Origin: Diplodia intermedia
Lineage: Eukaryota > Ascomycota > Dothideomycetes > Botryosphaeriales > Botryosphaeriaceae
Length of the DNA stretch: 64,000 nucleotides
Assembly: GCA_021495925.1 (NCBI GenBank)
Contig: JAKEKT010000057.1
Coordinates: 124,001-188,000, forward strand
Direction: 5' to 3'
Shown here: positions 23,849 to 34,862 of the stretch, in pieces
Position numbering within the stretch: the stretch's first letter is position 1
How the letters are laid out: every line of letters starts with the position of its first letter
Notes under the pieces: model-generated
What the model was told of the DNA's origin: nothing
Databases searched by the model: none
The model's input: only the letters and a program-made list of their open reading frames with translations
Program-made: the position numbers and the translations under genes

Positions 23849-24706
23849 ATGGTTGTTGCTGTTCCTACTGCGAGCCTCGAGGGCAAGGTCGCCCTAGTCA
23901 CCGGTGCCGGTCGTGGCATCGGCCGCGGCGTTGCTCTCGAGCTCGGCAAGCGCGGTGCCTCTGTCGTCGTCAACTACGTCTCCTCCAAGGGCCCCGCCGA
24001 AGAGGTCGTCCAGGAGATTGAGTCCTACGGCAACGGCGCGAAGGCTGTCTCCATCCAGGCCGACGTCTCCAAGGTCGCCGAGATCAACCGTCTGTTCGAG
24101 GAGGCCAAGCAGGCATTCGGCAGGCTCGACATCGTCATGAGCAACTCTGGCACCGAGAGCTGGGACAAGACATTGGAGATCACCGAGGAGAAGTACGACC
24201 AGGTCTTCAACCTCAACACCCGCGCGCAGTTCTTCGTCGGCCAGGCTGCCTTCCGCCACCTCGAGGACAACGGTCGTCTCATTCTCATGTCCAGCATTGC
24301 TGCTGGCCTGCTCGGCGTCAAGGACCATGTGCTTTACAGTGCCAGCAAGATGGCTGTGATCGGCATGATCAAGGCCTTCGCCACCGACTTCGGTGTGAGA
24401 GGCATCACTGTCAACGGTGTTGCTCCTGGTGGCATCAAGAGCGACATGTTCACTCAGAACGCATGGCACTACATCCCCGGTGGCACGCCCGACTGGTCTG
24501 CTGAGAAGATTGAGAGCCTCATGGCGAGTCACTGCCCGCTTGGTCGGTGTGCCGTGCCTCAGGACGTCGCCAAGGTGGTCGGCTTCCTTGCTAGCGAGGA
24601 CGGTGGATGGGTCAACGGTTAGTCCCCGAGAGTCTTGTTGATGTGCACTCACTGACATGACCATTCAGGCCAAGTGATTACCGTGTCCGGTGGCTCTTCG
24701 CAATAA
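23849..24706 (+). CDS. Short-chain dehydrogenase/reductase, tetrahydroxynaphthalene-reductase-like
   Basis: NADPH-dependent SDR of 268 residues from exons 23849-24617 and 24669-24706. The cofactor loop is TGAGRGIGRG, followed by the NNAG-equivalent SNSG, the catalytic Ser in ILMSSIAAG and the YSASK catalytic pair, then NGVAPGGIKSDMF. The layout SLEGKVALVTGAGRGIGRG, LNTRAQFFV, and C-terminal GRCAVPQDVAKVVGFLAS with EDGGWVNGQ is typical of the 1,3,8-tri/tetrahydroxynaphthalene and versicolorin reductase group. The first ATG of the family alignment (MVVAVPTASLEG) was chosen. A melanin role is possible, but no polyketide synthase or scytalone dehydratase is nearby, so this is only a class assignment. 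Confidence 0.88.
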
Positions 24707-26211
24707 GCCTATTCGACGACTGAAGGCTAAAGTGTGCTTCGCTTCTGCTTCGCATGGCTTGACAACTATAATTTGGGCTTGGAAACACATTGGCATTTTT
24801 GCGCTGGAAAGAAGAGAGCGTTGAGTTTTTAAGATACCCCAGCACAATGGTGGTCATCTGTGTTACGGTCGAAGAAGAGCATCAATTGATTGTTCATCCA
24901 ACATCACGATGTATTGCTGGTGACTTATGAATGCAGGGGATGGACAAAACCCGGAAATGGTAGCTCAACCCGCGCTATCAGCGTCAGTGTTTCATAGACG
25001 ATGACATCCGGTGGAACAAATAGACCGCATTTAGACCTCCGGCTTCCCCGCGATCCTCCGGCTCGACTCGTCGTCACATATCACCTGTCGGTAAACCATA
25101 CGCCCCATCTACGTCGGTGGCACGCAATGGGGCCGCCCGAACGTCGTCCCTGCTACCCGGAGACCCGGTATAAGATGAATGAATGAGAAGGGACGTTGCC
25201 ACGGTACAACTATGGCAATGATCCCGTAGGCTGCCCAAAAGCAGGACGTATCGGGTTCGAGCTGACTGTATATGCATGTACAAGGCGGTGGGGGCGTGGA
25301 TTTGATGATGACGGCGACGATGAATGTGAGACAGATCGAGGATGACAAGTATTTGTCCCTTTCAAATAAACATGTCCGGCGAAGCAGCAGTTGTAGGGTA
25401 AGGGTATAGGAGATTGTATATATATTCGGCATGCCGAACGGGGGGAGATCTGATTGGTTCGTGAGTGCTGCCTGTCGGAGCGACCGGGTCTAAAACTAGT
25501 GCTCCCGTAGTCTCGCGCACGCAACACCTACCCAACTGAGCACATCCGGTTCGCTGCGGGTAGCCAAGACGTAGAAAGTGCGCAGTCGGCGAGTGCAGCC
25601 GTGAAACAAAAGGTCGCAAAGTTTTTGGAAGGATGGCCTTTACCAGAAAATCCGCGGTTAAGTTGTTCCCAGATTCTCCGGCCCGTCCCGGCGGCCATCG
25701 GGCCACGGGGCCCTTGAAGCCTCGGTCGGTGTGCAAGGGTGCGAGTAACGCAGCTCTGGATGCTGACCGGAGCTGGGACGGTATTGTGCGCGCGGTCGGC
25801 CGGCGGCCGAGGACGTAGTGCCGCGGGTCGCCAGCACAAGGCCGTGGAGGGGAGTGGGTGCTGGGCTGATTATTTTGGGTCGAGTGGGATTGGCTGCAGG
25901 CGACAACTCGGGATCGCCCACGTCCCGATGACGGCGCCTTTGCCTCCGATAGGCTGACCGGCAGCCGGACCGCGGAGGCTGGCCGCGGCCGGCTATTGAA
26001 GGCAAAGTGGCAGCATCGGCCGGGTGGTGGGAGTCGAGGCAGGTGACAGGTGACGGGTCGGCCGGCCCCCTGGCGGTCGCTGCCCAGAACGACAGGCGCC
26101 TCCTTCCAGCTCGCGAGCACCGGCTGGATTAGCGCCGGACAAGACAAACGCGCCGGCCCGTGGTGCTCCATCATCCGACCACCCCAACTCCGAGCACCTC
26201 CAAACCACCAC
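24707..26211. other. Intergenic region upstream of the zinc-cluster regulator
   Basis: About 1.5 kb. Long minus-strand open frames at 25362-26585 have no domain signal and run antisense into the regulator, so they are read as shadows. No gene supported. Confidence 0.5.
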
Positions 26212-28264
26212 ATGTCCCAACTCGACCCAATGCAAGCGGCGCCTCCCCAGCCGCCGCCGCAGCCGCTCGCCACCCGCTCGGCCACCGCCTGCATTCGCTG
26301 TCGCCGCCAGAAGACCAAATGCCTCCACGATGACAACGGCCAGCCGTGCCGAGGCTGTGTCAAGGCCCAGCAGCAGTGCGTCTTCCCCGGCAAGGTATCG
26401 CGCGCCCCGAGGGCCCCCGTCATAGCCGGCCTGCCGCCTCTCGCAAACACCACCCCAACCACCACCGCCCAGCTCCCCCCGCCCCAGCAGCCCCACAAGG
26501 ATGCTGCGCTCCCGGACCGATCCGACCTCGCCAGCCAGCTGGAGCTGCACCCGAGCCACGTCCAGGACTGCGAGCGCGCCTTCACCCTATGGCCCTTTCC
26601 CTGCTTTCACCGCCCCAGCTTCATGCGTCAGCTGAGGGAGGGCCATCTCCCGCAGACGCTCAATTATGCCATCCTATCCTCGGGCGCCAGGTAATTGACC
26701 CTCTCCTCTTTTACGCCAGCGAAGAAGCTTACCTCTTGCAAGGGCCTCGCCTGGCCTGATCCGCCATTTCGGTTCCCCCGGTGGTGCGTCCGAGTTCTTC
26801 GCCGAAAAGGCTCAGGCAAACATCGTCTCCAGCATGGATTGCCCCTCTGTCCCCGACGTGCAGTCACTCTGTCTACTGGCCATGCATCACTGGGGCTCGG
26901 GCCGTGGCATCCGTGCCTACATTTATCTCGGCATGGCCGCCCGCATGGCCCAGATGTTTCTTCCGCAAGCCACCGCCGGCGATGAAGACTTTGTCGCCGC
27001 TGAGACCGCTCGCCGTACCATCTGGACCTGCTTCATCATGGACCAATTTCTCTCATGTGGCAACGGACGCCCTCCCTCCATCCGTGCTGAAGAACTGCAG
27101 ATCCAGTTGCCATGCAGTGAGGATGATTTCCATTTCGGGAGTCCGGTGTCAACGACTACCCTCAGTGGTGGAATCCCAGGCTACACATCACCCGAATGCC
27201 CTGAAGCTGAAGTTGGAGAATTCGGCCATATGATTCGGGTGGCAATGCTTTGGCGCCGCGCCGTCTCCTGGGTCATGGATCCTCCCGCGGACGAGCAAGA
27301 CGACACCGAATATCACGCAATCATGGATGAGCTCCATCAATGGGCAAAATCCCTCCCTTCACGGCAACGGGACACGCCGGGCAAGATAGACCTCCACATC
27401 CAAGTTGGAAACGGCTACTCCTTCGCCTTTACCCACAGCGTTCACTACTGCACCTTCATCTTCCTATCCCGCAAGCAGCTGCACCGTATGGGTCGACGCA
27501 CAGGGGGCCGCGACACTGACGCAGACGTCACAGACGTCATTAACACCATCGCCTACGCTGCCGGACGCGTTACTGCACTGATCACAACGCTGGATGCCGA
27601 CGCGAGCTTTGTTAACGGCGGCGCTGACGGCGGCGCGCCGCCCCCGGCTTACCCCGTTGTTGTCCTCTTTGCCGCCTACACCGCCGCCTCGACGGTCGCC
27701 AACATGATTCTCCAAGGCGTACCCATATCCATCACCGGCAGTGGCAACTCGGTTCCTCCTCGCAGCGCCAACGGCGCCGGCGGCGCTGAAGACGCGGCCG
27801 CAGCGGCCCGCAGCATCGTCGCTCCCGTCCTCGAGATCCTCCGCAAGTCGGCGCCTGTCTGGCCGCTTGCCGAGCGCTGGCATTCGGAGCTCGGCCGGCT
27901 CTCGGCGAGGCTGAACACACGAGGCAGCGGCGGCGTCGACGGCGGTGCGATGCACGAGCGCCATGACAGCCATCACCCTCATCCTACCACGGTGGCGCTC
28001 AACGGCGGCAGCCCACAGCACCACCACCATCTCCCGCCCGTCGTCAATGGCGACGGTGCGAAGGCGGAGCTGAACGGCGGCGTGGCCCCGACGCTGCCAC
28101 CGCTGCAGCAGCTGCAGCAGCTGGAAGCGGAAGACACCACGCTTGCGCCGGTCAAGGAGAGCGAGGAAGAGGCGAGCGAACGGGACTCGAAAGCTTTCGA
28201 CGAACACCTCAAAGGTCTGGGGGATCTGGCGACATTTCTGGGGACGGGCGGGTTTAGGTATTGA
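26212..28264 (+). CDS. Zn2Cys6 fungal transcription factor with fungal-specific TF domain
   Basis: Nuclear DNA-binding regulator of 666 residues from exons 26212-26690 and 26743-28264. The binuclear zinc cluster is near the N-terminus: Cys27, 30, 37, 46, 49 and 56 (CX2CX6CX8CX2CX6C), beginning CIRCRRQKTKC. A short Pro/Gln-rich linker follows, then the fungal-specific TF region: FPCFHRPSF, NYAILSSGAR, SVPDVQSLCLLAMHHWGSGRG, ARRTIWTCFIMDQFLSCGNGRP. This last WxxF.MD...S..RP block is characteristic. The C-terminus is low-complexity with a His-rich run and a Gln-rich run, and ends in FLGTGGFRY. The target pathway cannot be deduced. A putative alternative AG inside the intron gives an early stop, so the CAAG acceptor at 26742 is preferred. 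Confidence 0.9.
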
Positions 28265-29087
28265 GGAGCAGTGGCACGGCATGGCCTTTCTGTTTCGTGT
28301 TCCTATTGTCCAGGCTAATTTTGTCGCCAAAAGCGGGCGCGGGAGATAACGAGCACAAGTAAGCGATGGTGTTATGGGAGTATTCCATTGCGGACATGGA
28401 TGGATGGAGGGAGGGATGGCGTTATGCGGGATTCAGGAGACGAGCAAAAGTGGCGTGCGAGAAGCTGTTGCTTGCGGTGGTATCTTGTACGAGTTAGAAC
28501 CGTCCTACGGATTGAAGCGGGCATCAGGAAGTTGCAATCTGCCAGTATCGACGGATCTATAGTAATCTTAAAGGTTTGCTTGTTACGGGCGGAGATGGCG
28601 TGCAGTCAGACTGGACGGGAGGAAGTTGTGACAGAAACGCGTGGCGCCGGACAGCCAGCCGTCGTGCCACCCCCGCACGCACCCCTGCCGTCGATCAGCC
28701 GACGCACGCGAGAAAGCTTCCTGCCCGCAAGGACTCGGCGCGTCTCCCCATCGCGCCTCCCACAGTCTCGCACGACTTCCGTCGCTCCGTCGACACCAAA
28801 GGCCTCCCACGACGACATCACAATCAATCCCAAACGCATTGAAGGCACGTTGAACCAGCTTGCTTCCGCCCAACAAACTTAGCGACACATCGCCCTTCGT
28901 CGAACCGCCCTCAGCGCTGGCCGCGAGACCGCGAGACGCACATCTCTCCCACCACCACCACCACCACCGCATTTTGGACCCATTGGATACGCTCCCCGTA
29001 CATGCACGCACATTGGATCGTCTCACCTCGCCTCCACCCCCCACACCGCAGACCTATCCACGCAGATATTCCACACCCGCGCCCACA
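28265..29087. other. Intergenic region
   Basis: Between two + strand genes. An ACC/CCA-rich run near 28950-28970 is present. No independent gene seen. Confidence 0.5.
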
Positions 29088-30734
29088 ATGCCCGACTCCG
29101 ACCCCGACTCCGCCTGGCGCTCGCTGCACGAGACGCACCTGGCCAACCTACGCAGCCACCGCGCGCTGCTCGACCATTTGGCTGGCTTGCACCGCGGCGA
29201 CAGCGGCGCCGACGGCGACAACAAAGCGGAACTCGACGCGATGCGCACGCGTGCGGAGCGGATATGGGAGGATGCTGTGAGGGCGGGGGAGATCATGATG
29301 GAGGGGAGGAAGGCGAAGACGAGTCGGAGGAGGATATCGAGCGGTTTGGAGATGTCGGCGCCTGGGAGCCCGGCTGGTGGGGAGGAGGAGGACGAAGAAG
29401 AGGAACGGGGAGAGGAGGCGGAAGGGGGGGAGGTTGGGGGAGATGAGGAGGAAGTGGCGGCAAGCGAGGAATTTGGGGAGGATGGGGGAAACGCGAACAT
29501 GGACGTGGATGGCGGCGCGGACAGGCACATCGTCATCGCGAACATCCCGCGGCGTGCGACGGCGAGCGATATCTGGCAGTTTCTGAGCGGGTATAATCCG
29601 TACGTCTTGCACTTTCTCTCTCTCTCTCCGCTATTGTGATCGGAAAGAAATAAACTACACTGTAGTGGAAGCAACGAGCTGACGAAAGGACCACCGGCTT
29701 CTAGAATCAGACTGAAGCATCCCATCCGCCCGCCAAATAATCCGGAAATCAGAATCTACGCCCTTCCCCCTCAAGTGCCCCAAGTCAACGGCTTCGTCAA
29801 GGTCGTCCTCCGCTCCGCCGGCGCTGCCGCACGCGCCGTTCGCGACCTGGATGGTGTGCGTCTGAACAAGAGCAACCTCAACAAACGCTCTTCCGGCGGT
29901 CATGGAGGCGGCCTGATCGTCCGCCACTACCGTGCCGCCGTACCGATGGATGACGACGGTGACGGCGACGACGACGACGACGACACGGCCCGAGCGAAGA
30001 GCAAGAAGCGCTTGCGGCGTGGCTCGTCTGAAGAGCACCTGCCACAGCCGATCAAAAGAGTGCGGGTGGAGGATGGGGTCGATGTCAAGTGCACCGGGCC
30101 CGCTGCTGCTGCTGCTGCTGCTGCTGCTCGTCGTGCCTTCCGCCACGATCCAGCCGCCGCCGCCGCCGCCGCGTACTTGTTCAGCTTCTCGCCTGCCGTG
30201 CCGCAGCCACAACAACAGCAGCAACCGCCACCGCCGGCATCTACGGAAGCAGTGGAGCAGGAACCCGAGTTTGAAGACATTAGCGCCGTCGTCAATGCTA
30301 GGCTGGCCGAGCAGGCGGCCAAGCGCGCGGCTGCGAGGCAGAAGATGAGCACCGCCGCCGCCGTGGCGGGAGGGAAGAAGCGGAGGAGAGACGAGGGCCA
30401 GATGGAGGACGAGGCAGGTGTGGGTGAGGACGAGGCGACGATTGCGGGGATGGCGGGGATGGCGCTGGTGGACAGGAGGCCGAGGAAGAGGATGAGGGAG
30501 GAGAGGAAGGGCGGTGGCGATGTGGAGGGAATGGCGGAGGACGCAGAGGATGGAGCTGCGAAGGTTGACCGTGACGAGGGTAATCAGCAGCCGCAGCAAG
30601 TAAACGGGTTTCCGACATCGAAGGCGAGGGTGAGGCGAGATAGGAGAAAGGCGGTAAGGGAGAGGGAGGGGATGTGTGAGGGTCGGATGGATGAGAGCCC
30701 ACGGCCAGCGAAGAGATCTCGGACGAGTCTGTGA
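29088..30734 (+). CDS. RRM-like, charged low-complexity nuclear protein
   Basis: Predicted 513 residues from exons 29088-29599 and 29705-30734. A split RNA-recognition-like fold is suggested by HIVIANIPRRATASDIWQFL before the intron (RNP2-like strand and helix) and VNGFVKVVLRSAG with AVRDLDGVRL after it. In front lies a strongly acidic Glu/Gly-rich segment. Behind are an Asp run, poly-Ala tracts from GCT and GCC repeats (about 30101-30175), a Gln/Pro run and several basic clusters such as KKRLRR, KKRRR and RKRMREER that look like nuclear localisation signals. A role in RNA metabolism or the nucleolus is inference. The intron contains stops in the exon-1 frame, supporting the splice. The exact acceptor (29704) is chosen by frame. 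Confidence 0.65.
30096..30175 (+). repeat. Coding GCT and GCC trinucleotide tracts (poly-Ala)
   Basis: A near-pure (GCT)n run at about 30101-30125 and a (GCC)n run at about 30153-30173 encode two Ala tracts inside the RRM-like protein. They are candidates for length variation between strains. Confidence 0.9.
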
Positions 30735-31016
30735 GATCTGTGCTTGGGAAGGGTCAAGGCAAAACACAAAATCAAGTGGAGTCATTGGCATGCTCACGAT
30801 TGCGATCCGGCGAGACGTTGCGCACACGATTGTCTCGGGATGCTTTGTTTCATAAGAGGTGGGTTGGTTTGCAGCAGAGAGCCCGACCAAGGAGCTGGCA
30901 GACATATTTGCCTGCTCGGCTGAAGTTGTTGCCTGGCGTGTGGACCCTGAGGCCATTCGCACAAAGCTGTCCCTTCTCCTTGTGAAAATCCATGATTCAA
31001 CAAGAGCACCACCAAC

Positions 31017-31967
31017 ATGTCCAACTCTTCGGTCGCCGCAGCTCAGTTCCATGAGTACACATTTCCCGATCCTCGATACCCCGAATACACTTTCAGCAGG
31101 TACAACCTCGCTGAAAGTCTGCCTTTGGACAACGGCCGCTTCCCGAAAACGCCACAATGCGACCTTGGCGTACTCGACGCGTTACCTTTGGAGCTCCTAC
31201 AGTCTACTCTTGCGCAAGTGGATTTGGCCACTCTCACCGAGATCCGGCGTGTCAACCAACGTGCCAGGGACGTGGTTGACTCGATCCTCGAATACGACAA
31301 CATCGTTACTTATGTGCCCAACATTCTGAGAGTGCTCATTGTTACGGAAACTGCCTCTTACATAACCTGCAAGAAGCTACATGACAAGCTCCGCGATACG
31401 CAATGTGAGGATTGCGGATATTTCGGCGAGTATCTATACCTGCTCACTTGCAGGCGCGTTTGCTCGGAGTGCCTAGCGAAGGAGAGCTACTATCCCGTTT
31501 GGGAACAATCGGTGGAGCGTATTTACGATAACTACGTTGGCCTCACCCCGGAAGATGTTTCCCGTATTCCCAGGATGCGGATTTTACCGTGTCCCTACGT
31601 AGAATACGTCACGTCCTCCCTTGCCTACATACTAGATCGCCAATCGCTTCGGAATGCACAAATCAGACGGGGCCAGAATACAACTCTGAACATCTGCCGG
31701 GGATTCATGACAGAATACGCGGCCAGGAGCTCCTCGTGCGTTCGCATACCGGCATTTGACCCCATCTCCAAGGAAATTGAGTGGGGATCGCATTGCCTCG
31801 GGTGCTATGGAGATGTCAAATACTACCAATATCATCCGCGTCCGGAAATATTGTTCATAAAGGCGGACTTCCATCGTCACTTGAACGAACATGGACGTAT
31901 CGTCCGCCGGAACGACGACAATGGCCTCCCCCGTTATTTCCACGACCGCGTTGTCGCAACATCGTAG
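31017..31967 (+). CDS. F-box-like protein with cysteine-pair (zinc-like) segment
   Basis: Intronless frame of 316 residues, start ATG preceded by CAAC. Residues about 50-90 (LDALPLELLQSTLAQVDLATLTEIRRVNQ) form an F-box-like motif, the kind that links substrates to the SCF ubiquitin ligase through Skp1. It is followed by CEDCGYFGEYLYLLTCRRVCSECLA, with CxxC pairs that look like a zinc-binding knuckle commonly seen after fungal F-boxes in this layout. The rest is unassigned, with a Cys-containing CLGCYGDVKYY near the C-terminus. Substrate unknown. Confidence 0.8.
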   Translation: MSNSSVAAAQFHEYTFPDPRYPEYTFSRYNLAESLPLDNGRFPKTPQCDLGVLDALPLELLQSTLAQVDLATLTEIRRVNQRARDVVDSILEYDNIVTYVPNILRVLIVTETASYITCKKLHDKLRDTQCEDCGYFGEYLYLLTCRRVCSECLAKESYYPVWEQSVERIYDNYVGLTPEDVSRIPRMRILPCPYVEYVTSSLAYILDRQSLRNAQIRRGQNTTLNICRGFMTEYAARSSSCVRIPAFDPISKEIEWGSHCLGCYGDVKYYQYHPRPEILFIKADFHRHLNEHGRIVRRNDDNGLPRYFHDRVVATS

Positions 31968-33132
31968 TTCGTTTCTCTGCGAGTCTGCTTTGCACACTTT
32001 TCTCGCACACTTGAGTTTATTCTAGTTCTAGGACTTTCAAATGTCTCGTTGACATGTATCGGTCCTAGTTTTCGGCCATCGGTTTCCTGCTACGGGCTGC
32101 AGTGGGACCGTATAGCGTATAGTGTCTTATCAATATCACCCTTTACACGTCCAAGTGTCTCGTGTGGGCCGTGTACGTACTGTTCAATTCTCTATCCTGC
32201 TAAGGCCACTTAACCGCCTCAGCCATCTCACTCCAGAAGCTAGTGCTATTACTCAGCTTTGCTTTGGCTTTTTCGGGCGTAGTTCTCGCTTCCATGTGAA
32301 GGCGGGATCGCATTCCACTGTCATTCAGCCTTGGCGCCTGTTTGGTGTGTTGATCGCGGAGCGGAGCCGGCCAGAGCAGCAGCTGTGCCACGCTTATACC
32401 GTTCCGGATGCGCTATGGCACAAATCCCCTGCGGCGGGCCGTGGAAGCCGCCATTGTTGAAAGAAACGATCGAAGCTTACTGCGAAAGCTGAATGCGGAA
32501 TGTGATGGAATTTCATTGGCGAGTAGCAAGGCCACCTGACGGCGACGATCGAATTATCAACCGACGAGCCGCCTACCGCAATCTTTCCCGCCGCTCCAGA
32601 GGAATCGATAACGCTTGTGATACTGGTACGAGCAGTACTCGGTTTGTGAAGAGGCGAAAGCTTACTCTGGTCATTCTCATGCGAGAAGGCAAGAAACATG
32701 GACGTAGTCTTCTGGTTCCAGGGTGCTCACGACATTGGTCTTGCTACTCCCACTGCGCGGCGGCATTCCAAAGCGGATAGGAGGATAACAATAATAATGT
32801 GATCATCACTACTGACCAGGATCGATTACGCGCGCCGCACCATCAAACATCATTGTCAAGGGATACTGCCTTCATCTCTGGTCCACGGTCAGCGCCGTCC
32901 GCCCATCTTCACACCATTGACGCTAAGCGAGCCGAATCGCGCGCCGGTCTACCAGCGAACCGACTGGAGTGCTCCGCTGTCAGGCGATTAGCGCAGCCCT
33001 CTGTATGGCTTTGTGGCGGAAGACAGGAAACGCATTCTGTTATAGATGTACCCTGCGCTTGTTCGGAGCTGTGACCACTGCTTCATTATTGGACGTCAAC
33101 TCATCTACACGCAGGACGACAGTTCCTCAGCC
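31968..33132. other. Intergenic region
   Basis: About 1.2 kb between two + strand genes. No supported gene or RNA. Confidence 0.5.
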
Positions 33133-34615
33133 ATGGCTGCGCCAGAGCAGGAAGGCCCCGTGCCGCCGGACGACAATGCTGGGCCTTTGATTTTGGGAGT
33201 CACCGTTGGCATGACTCTGCTCGGAAGTGTTGCCGCCCTGGCGCTCCGTCTTTACGTCCGCATTCGGATGAGTCGCAACATTGGATGGGATGTGAGTTTT
33301 GCAACGGGCGCGTTGAACACCATGGACTGACATCTGACCAGGACTGCATGATGTGCATAGCTGCGTTGCTCAGCATCATTGGGATGGTCATCGTGGTTTT
33401 GGAAGTGGAGAACGGAGGGGGAAGGTCCGTGACAAAGCGTCCGCCACACTGCCGTAGACTGACGGCCCACAGACACCGGCAGTACATCGATCCAGCCGTC
33501 TTCAGCAAGGGCATGTACCTCAACTTCCTCTCGCAGCCCTTCTACCTCTTCGCCGCGCTGTTCGTCAAAGAGTCCGTCGGCTTCTTCCTCCTGCGCATCA
33601 CCGGCCGGGCCAAGTACCGCGGCCTGATCGCGTGGATCATGGCCGTCCTGGCCGTCTACACCGTCGCCTGCTTCGTCACGCTCGTCCTGCAATGCAAAGA
33701 CCTGCGCGTCATCTGGGACCCGACGGTCAAGACGACGTGCTGGCGCGTCGAGGTCCTGCACGGCCTGACCTACACCAACAGTGTCGTCAACATCATCACC
33801 GACTTCGCCTTTGCCGTCCTCATCCCGGTACGCAACAACCCACCACTCCGCAATCCCTCCAACAACAACAAAAAAAAAAGAAACCCCCACCACTGACCAA
33901 CCACCTACCACCCCACCACCAGATCCCCCTCATCTACCCGCTCCAAATGTCCGTCCGCAAGAAACTCTCGCTCCTCCTCATCCTCGGCGTCGGCCTCGTC
34001 GCCACCGGCGCCGCCATCGCGCGCGCCGCGCACCTGTCCGCGTACGGCCGCCGCAACGGCCGCGGCGGCGGCCCCGGCGACTTCCTGTGGGACAGCCGCA
34101 CGCTGACGACGTGGTCCGTCGTCGAGACGCAGGTCGGCATCGTCGCCGGCTGCCTGCCGTGCGCCAAGCCGCTGCTCGCCCGCTTCTGGCCCCTCGGCGG
34201 GCTGCTGTCGAAGCTGTACGTCTACTCCGGTGATGGTGAGGGCGAGGCGTTGTCGGGGGAGGAGGAGGAGTCGTGCTCGCGGGGTGCTGTTGTTGTTGCT
34301 GGGCGCGGAGGCAAGGACGGGAGCGAGGGTGTTGGGTTGGTGAGGTTTGCGGGAGGGGGGAAGGGGGGTGGGGCGGTGGCGGTTGTGATGGGGAGTGGGG
34401 AGGCGAAGGCGTTTCCGTCGTCTACGGTGGATGGACGGGTGGTTGGTGGTGGTGATGGTGATGATGATGATGATGACGGGAGTAGCATACGGAGGATTGA
34501 TAGGGAAATTGGAGGCCGGGGGATGAGCATATCGGGACCGGAAGCGCTGGGAGGAGGAATCATGAGGACCACGAATGTTAGGATTGATTATGGTGTTTAC
34601 GGTTCCATGGTATAG
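33133..34615 (+). CDS. Rhodopsin-like (SAT4/Pth11-related) seven-helix integral membrane protein
   Basis: Plasma-membrane-type protein of 429 residues, exons 33133-33291, 33342-33424, 33473-33827 and 33923-34615. It follows the fungal rhodopsin-domain plan: an N-terminal helix (LGVTVGMTLLGSVAALALRL), helix 2 with DCMMCIAALL, a loop and YIDPAVFSKGMYLNFLSQ, then LVLQCKDLRVIWDP and TTCW giving the conserved loop cysteines. NSVVNIITDFAFAVLIP and PLQMSVRKKLSLLL, with IARAAHL, form the last helices. The cytosolic tail is Gly-rich with an Asp run. Members are proposed receptors (Pth11 group) but most are uncharacterised. The absence of an N-terminal CFEM domain or signal peptide separates it from classical Pth11. 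Confidence 0.85.
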
Positions 34616-34862
34616 ATGGCCTTGGAGTAGAGTAGTTTATGAGCCTTTTCATTGCCTTTTGAATGGGTTGTCGAAATATCCTACGGAACAATGAGCGACG
34701 CTAGCGTGTCATAAGTACGACACAAGGATGATAGTATAAGAATGACTAAGAATATCAGAAACACAAAGGAGCTAGGGGATCTATGTGCGTATCAAGATGA
34801 CTATCCACAGTAAGTCGAAACACCAACCAACCCTTCCAGACCCACAAACCTCAGCAGCAGTC

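Noticed and set aside
16157..24706. Possible secondary-metabolite cluster (PhyH dioxygenase, SDR, nearby regulator at 26 kb)
   Set aside because: No synthase, cyclase, P450 or dedicated transporter is present; phosphatase-like and SurE genes intervene.
25362..26585. 407-residue minus-strand frame upstream of and into the zinc-cluster regulator
   Set aside because: Runs antisense through the zinc-cluster exon and has no domain signal.
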